A stretch of DNA of 64,000 nt. It comes from Pectobacterium sp. A5351. GTDB taxonomy: Bacteria; Pseudomonadota; Gammaproteobacteria; Enterobacterales; Enterobacteriaceae. The stretch is taken from contig NZ_CP116477.1 in NCBI RefSeq assembly GCF_028335745.1, positions 434,001 to 498,000 of the forward strand. Reading direction: 5' to 3'. Below are positions 62,149-64,000 of the stretch, piece by piece. The translations under genes were made by a program, and so were the position numbers. Within the stretch, counting starts at the first letter, position 1; each line of letters opens with the position of its first letter. A model generated the notes under the pieces. The model made no database searches, was not told the origin of the DNA, and worked only from the letters and a program-made list of their open reading frames with translations.

Positions 62149-64000
62149 AGCCGTTGAGCGTTGCGCAGCGCGGGCTGTGGTTAGGTCATGCCCTGAACGA
62201 TGATAAAGCGACGTTCAACACGGCGGAGTGCATCGCGTTTGATGGCAAAGTCGACATTGAAGCCATGCTGAGCGCGATCCGTCAGGCGGTCATGGAGTGC
62301 GAGTGCCTGTACTGCCAGTTTGTTGAGGTTGCGGGTGAACAGGCCGAGCAGCCGGAGATCGGCTTTGTCGCTTCACAACTGCCAGTGCCCATCGGCGTGC
62401 GGCCGATTAGTGAACTGTTGCCTGCACCGATGAAGGATGAAGAGCAGACGATACGCCAGTGGGCGCGTGAAGAGATCGCCCAGCCGCTGGATTTACTGAA
62501 CGAGTTACCTTGCCGTTTTGCGCTGCTGTGCGGTGAAAAGCGCGATTTTCTCTACAGTTGTGTTCACCACATTGCGCTGGATGGTTTTGGGACGACGATG
62601 CTGTTTCAGCGTATCGCCCAGATCTACACCGCGCTGATGGCGGGGCAACCTGTGGCGGTGGCTGAGTTCGGTCCATTCAGCGAGGTGTTGGAAGAGGAAC
62701 AGCAGCGTGATGCCAGCGGACAGACGGTGCAAGCGCGTGGTTTCTGGCTGGAAACGCTGAACGCGATGCCGGAACCGGCCAGCTTCAGTGAGAAGAAAGC
62801 CCCGATCGCGGCGCGCTTTTTGCGTCAGAGCAGCGTGTTGCCAGCGGATATCTGGCAGCCGCTGACGGCGCTGTGTGAAGGCAACAAGATCAGCTGGCCG
62901 GATCTGTTTCTGGCGATGCTGGCGACGCACCTCAAACTGGTGTCCGGCAGCGACCGACTGACGTTCGGCATGATGGTGATGAACCGTATCGGCTCCGCCT
63001 CGCTGACGGTGCCGAGCATGCAGATGAATATTGTGCCGCTGTGCATTCAGGTAGATGAACAGGCGGACTTTGTCACACTGGCGCAGCAGGTTGCCCGTAC
63101 CAAACGCACGCTGCGGCGGCATCAGCATTATCGCTATGAGCACTTACGGCGCGATCTGAACCGCGTCGGCGGCGAACAGCGCCTCTTCGGTCCGCTGATC
63201 AATATCATGCCGTTCGATCATCCGCTCAATTACGGATCGCTGTCGTCCAGCACCCTGAATCTCAGTGCCGGGCCAGTAGAGGATCTGACGATCGAGATCC
63301 ATTTCAAACCCGATGGCACACCGGTATTGGATTTTGATGCCAACCCAGCCTGTTACAGCGCGGAAGCGCTTGCCAGCCTGCAAGAAACGCTGTTCACGCT
63401 GCTTCAACGCTGGCTGGCGCAGCCGCAGCAGACCAGCGGCGAGCTGCTGGGGCGCTGGCTGCGTGAAGAGCGTGAGCTGGCGTTGATCACCAGTCGCGAG
63501 CCTGAGCCGTTCGTTGAACCCGTTCTGACGGCGATTGCCAAGCAGGCGTGTAAAAACCCGAATCATCCGGCGCTGACGCAGCGCGATCGGCAGTACAGCT
63601 ATCAGCAACTGCTGGATCTGAGCGGTCAGGCGGCTGCGGCGCTGCATGAGCGAGGCGTGCAACCCGGTGAGCGCATCGGTGTCATGCTGAACCGCAGCCC
63701 TGAAACCATCATTTGCCTGCTGGCCTTGATGCAGTGCGGCGCGGTGTATGTGCCGCTCGATCCTGAACAGCCACACGAACGTCAACAACACATCATCCAG
63801 ATTGCCAGTCTGCGTACGATTGTGACGCAGGCGGACTACCAGCATCGGCTGGCGTCGGTCTTTTCCGGTGAGATCGTTCTGGCGGGGCATCTTCTGTCAT
63901 CCAACGCACAGGCCGCCGCTCTGCCGCCTGCGGAAGCGAGAGACGGGCAGATTGCCTATGTCATGTTCACCTCAGGATCGACCGGATTGCCGAAGGGGGT
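62145..64000 (+). CDS. Nonribosomal peptide synthetase of siderophore assembly, partial at right edge
   Basis: Open from ATG 62145 to the window end, at least 618 residues. The condensation domain (about 1-430) shows the opening LSVAQRGLWLGHALND and the catalytic HHxxxDG as VHHIALDGFG near residue 141. An adenylation domain begins near 460 (PALTQRDRQYSYQQLLDLSG) and reaches core A3, YVMFTSGSTGLPKGV, at the edge. The specificity pocket lies beyond, so the amino acid is unknown. EntF-like in layout (E. coli EntF: condensation, adenylation, carrier, thioesterase); in soft-rot bacteria such enzymes make enterobactin- or chrysobactin-type products. ATG overlaps the entB stop. Confidence 0.9.
   Translation, partial: MKPLSVAQRGLWLGHALNDDKATFNTAECIAFDGKVDIEAMLSAIRQAVMECECLYCQFVEVAGEQAEQPEIGFVASQLPVPIGVRPISELLPAPMKDEEQTIRQWAREEIAQPLDLLNELPCRFALLCGEKRDFLYSCVHHIALDGFGTTMLFQRIAQIYTALMAGQPVAVAEFGPFSEVLEEEQQRDASGQTVQARGFWLETLNAMPEPASFSEKKAPIAARFLRQSSVLPADIWQPLTALCEGNKISWPDLFLAMLATHLKLVSGSDRLTFGMMVMNRIGSASLTVPSMQMNIVPLCIQVDEQADFVTLAQQVARTKRTLRRHQHYRYEHLRRDLNRVGGEQRLFGPLINIMPFDHPLNYGSLSSSTLNLSAGPVEDLTIEIHFKPDGTPVLDFDANPACYSAEALASLQETLFTLLQRWLAQPQQTSGELLGRWLREERELALITSREPEPFVEPVLTAIAKQACKNPNHPALTQRDRQYSYQQLLDLSGQAAAALHERGVQPGERIGVMLNRSPETIICLLALMQCGAVYVPLDPEQPHERQQHIIQIASLRTIVTQADYQHRLASVFSGEIVLAGHLLSSNAQAAALPPAEARDGQIAYVMFTSGSTGLPKG

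Noticed and set aside
63144..63890. 248-codon frame antisense to the NRPS
   Set aside because: The NRPS frame is continuous on the plus strand with condensation and adenylation motifs.

Overview
The window reads as enterobacterial chromosome. It matches the soft-rot genus Pectobacterium best (inference). Blocks of conserved gene order seen in Escherichia coli (ygfB-pepP-ubiH-ubiI, zapA-ssrS-fau, serB-radA-nadR, smp, prfC, osmY, ytjA, yjjV) sit between plant-associated and iron-scavenging loci: a complete rhamnose operon, several transporters, two chemoreceptors and a catecholate siderophore cluster. No rRNA, tRNA, CRISPR array, integrase or intact insertion sequence was found.

Layout. 0-2 kb: start of aspA (cut by the left edge), a MITE-like repeat and a LysR regulator. 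2-6 kb: a small accessory island with a GC-rich structured element, an unknown small gene behind a leader with complementary segments like phage C4/CI antisense RNA, two toxin-antitoxin loci (one with toxin and antitoxin convergent) and an HNH endonuclease. 6-16 kb: a NIT-domain chemoreceptor, a large secreted fibronectin-III protein, the MgtA magnesium ATPase with a proline-rich MgtL-type leader peptide, and a second chemoreceptor. 16-22.5 kb: rhaBADM divergent from rhaSR. 22.5-28 kb: yefM-yoeB and a peptide/opine-type ABC transporter with a fused double ATPase. 29-37 kb: yagU, a curA-like reductase, and a module of AraC regulator, class III aminotransferase, iron alcohol dehydrogenase and amino-acid permease, then a gap holding a decayed hcp and another MITE copy.

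37-53.9 kb is core housekeeping: ubiquinone hydroxylases, PepP, ZapA, 6S RNA, NadR, RadA, SerB, RF3, the stress genes osmY, ytjA and a csbD-like gene, a TatD-family DNase and a CRP-linked nucleoside symporter. 54-64 kb is a catecholate siderophore locus: phosphopantetheinyl transferase, TonB receptor and MFS exporter, then across a Fur-box region entC, entE, entB and the first part of an NRPS that runs off the right edge. Together these would make 2,3-dihydroxybenzoate, activate it, load it on the EntB carrier domain and condense it on the NRPS. The dehydrogenase EntA is not in the window.

Points most worth following: the antisense-like leader and convergent toxin-antitoxin pair at 2.6-3.8 kb, the aminotransferase/alcohol-dehydrogenase module with a 21-bp-phased operator array, the MgtL-type leader, and the MITE family. 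All identifications come from reading the sequence and remembered family features; no database search was run.
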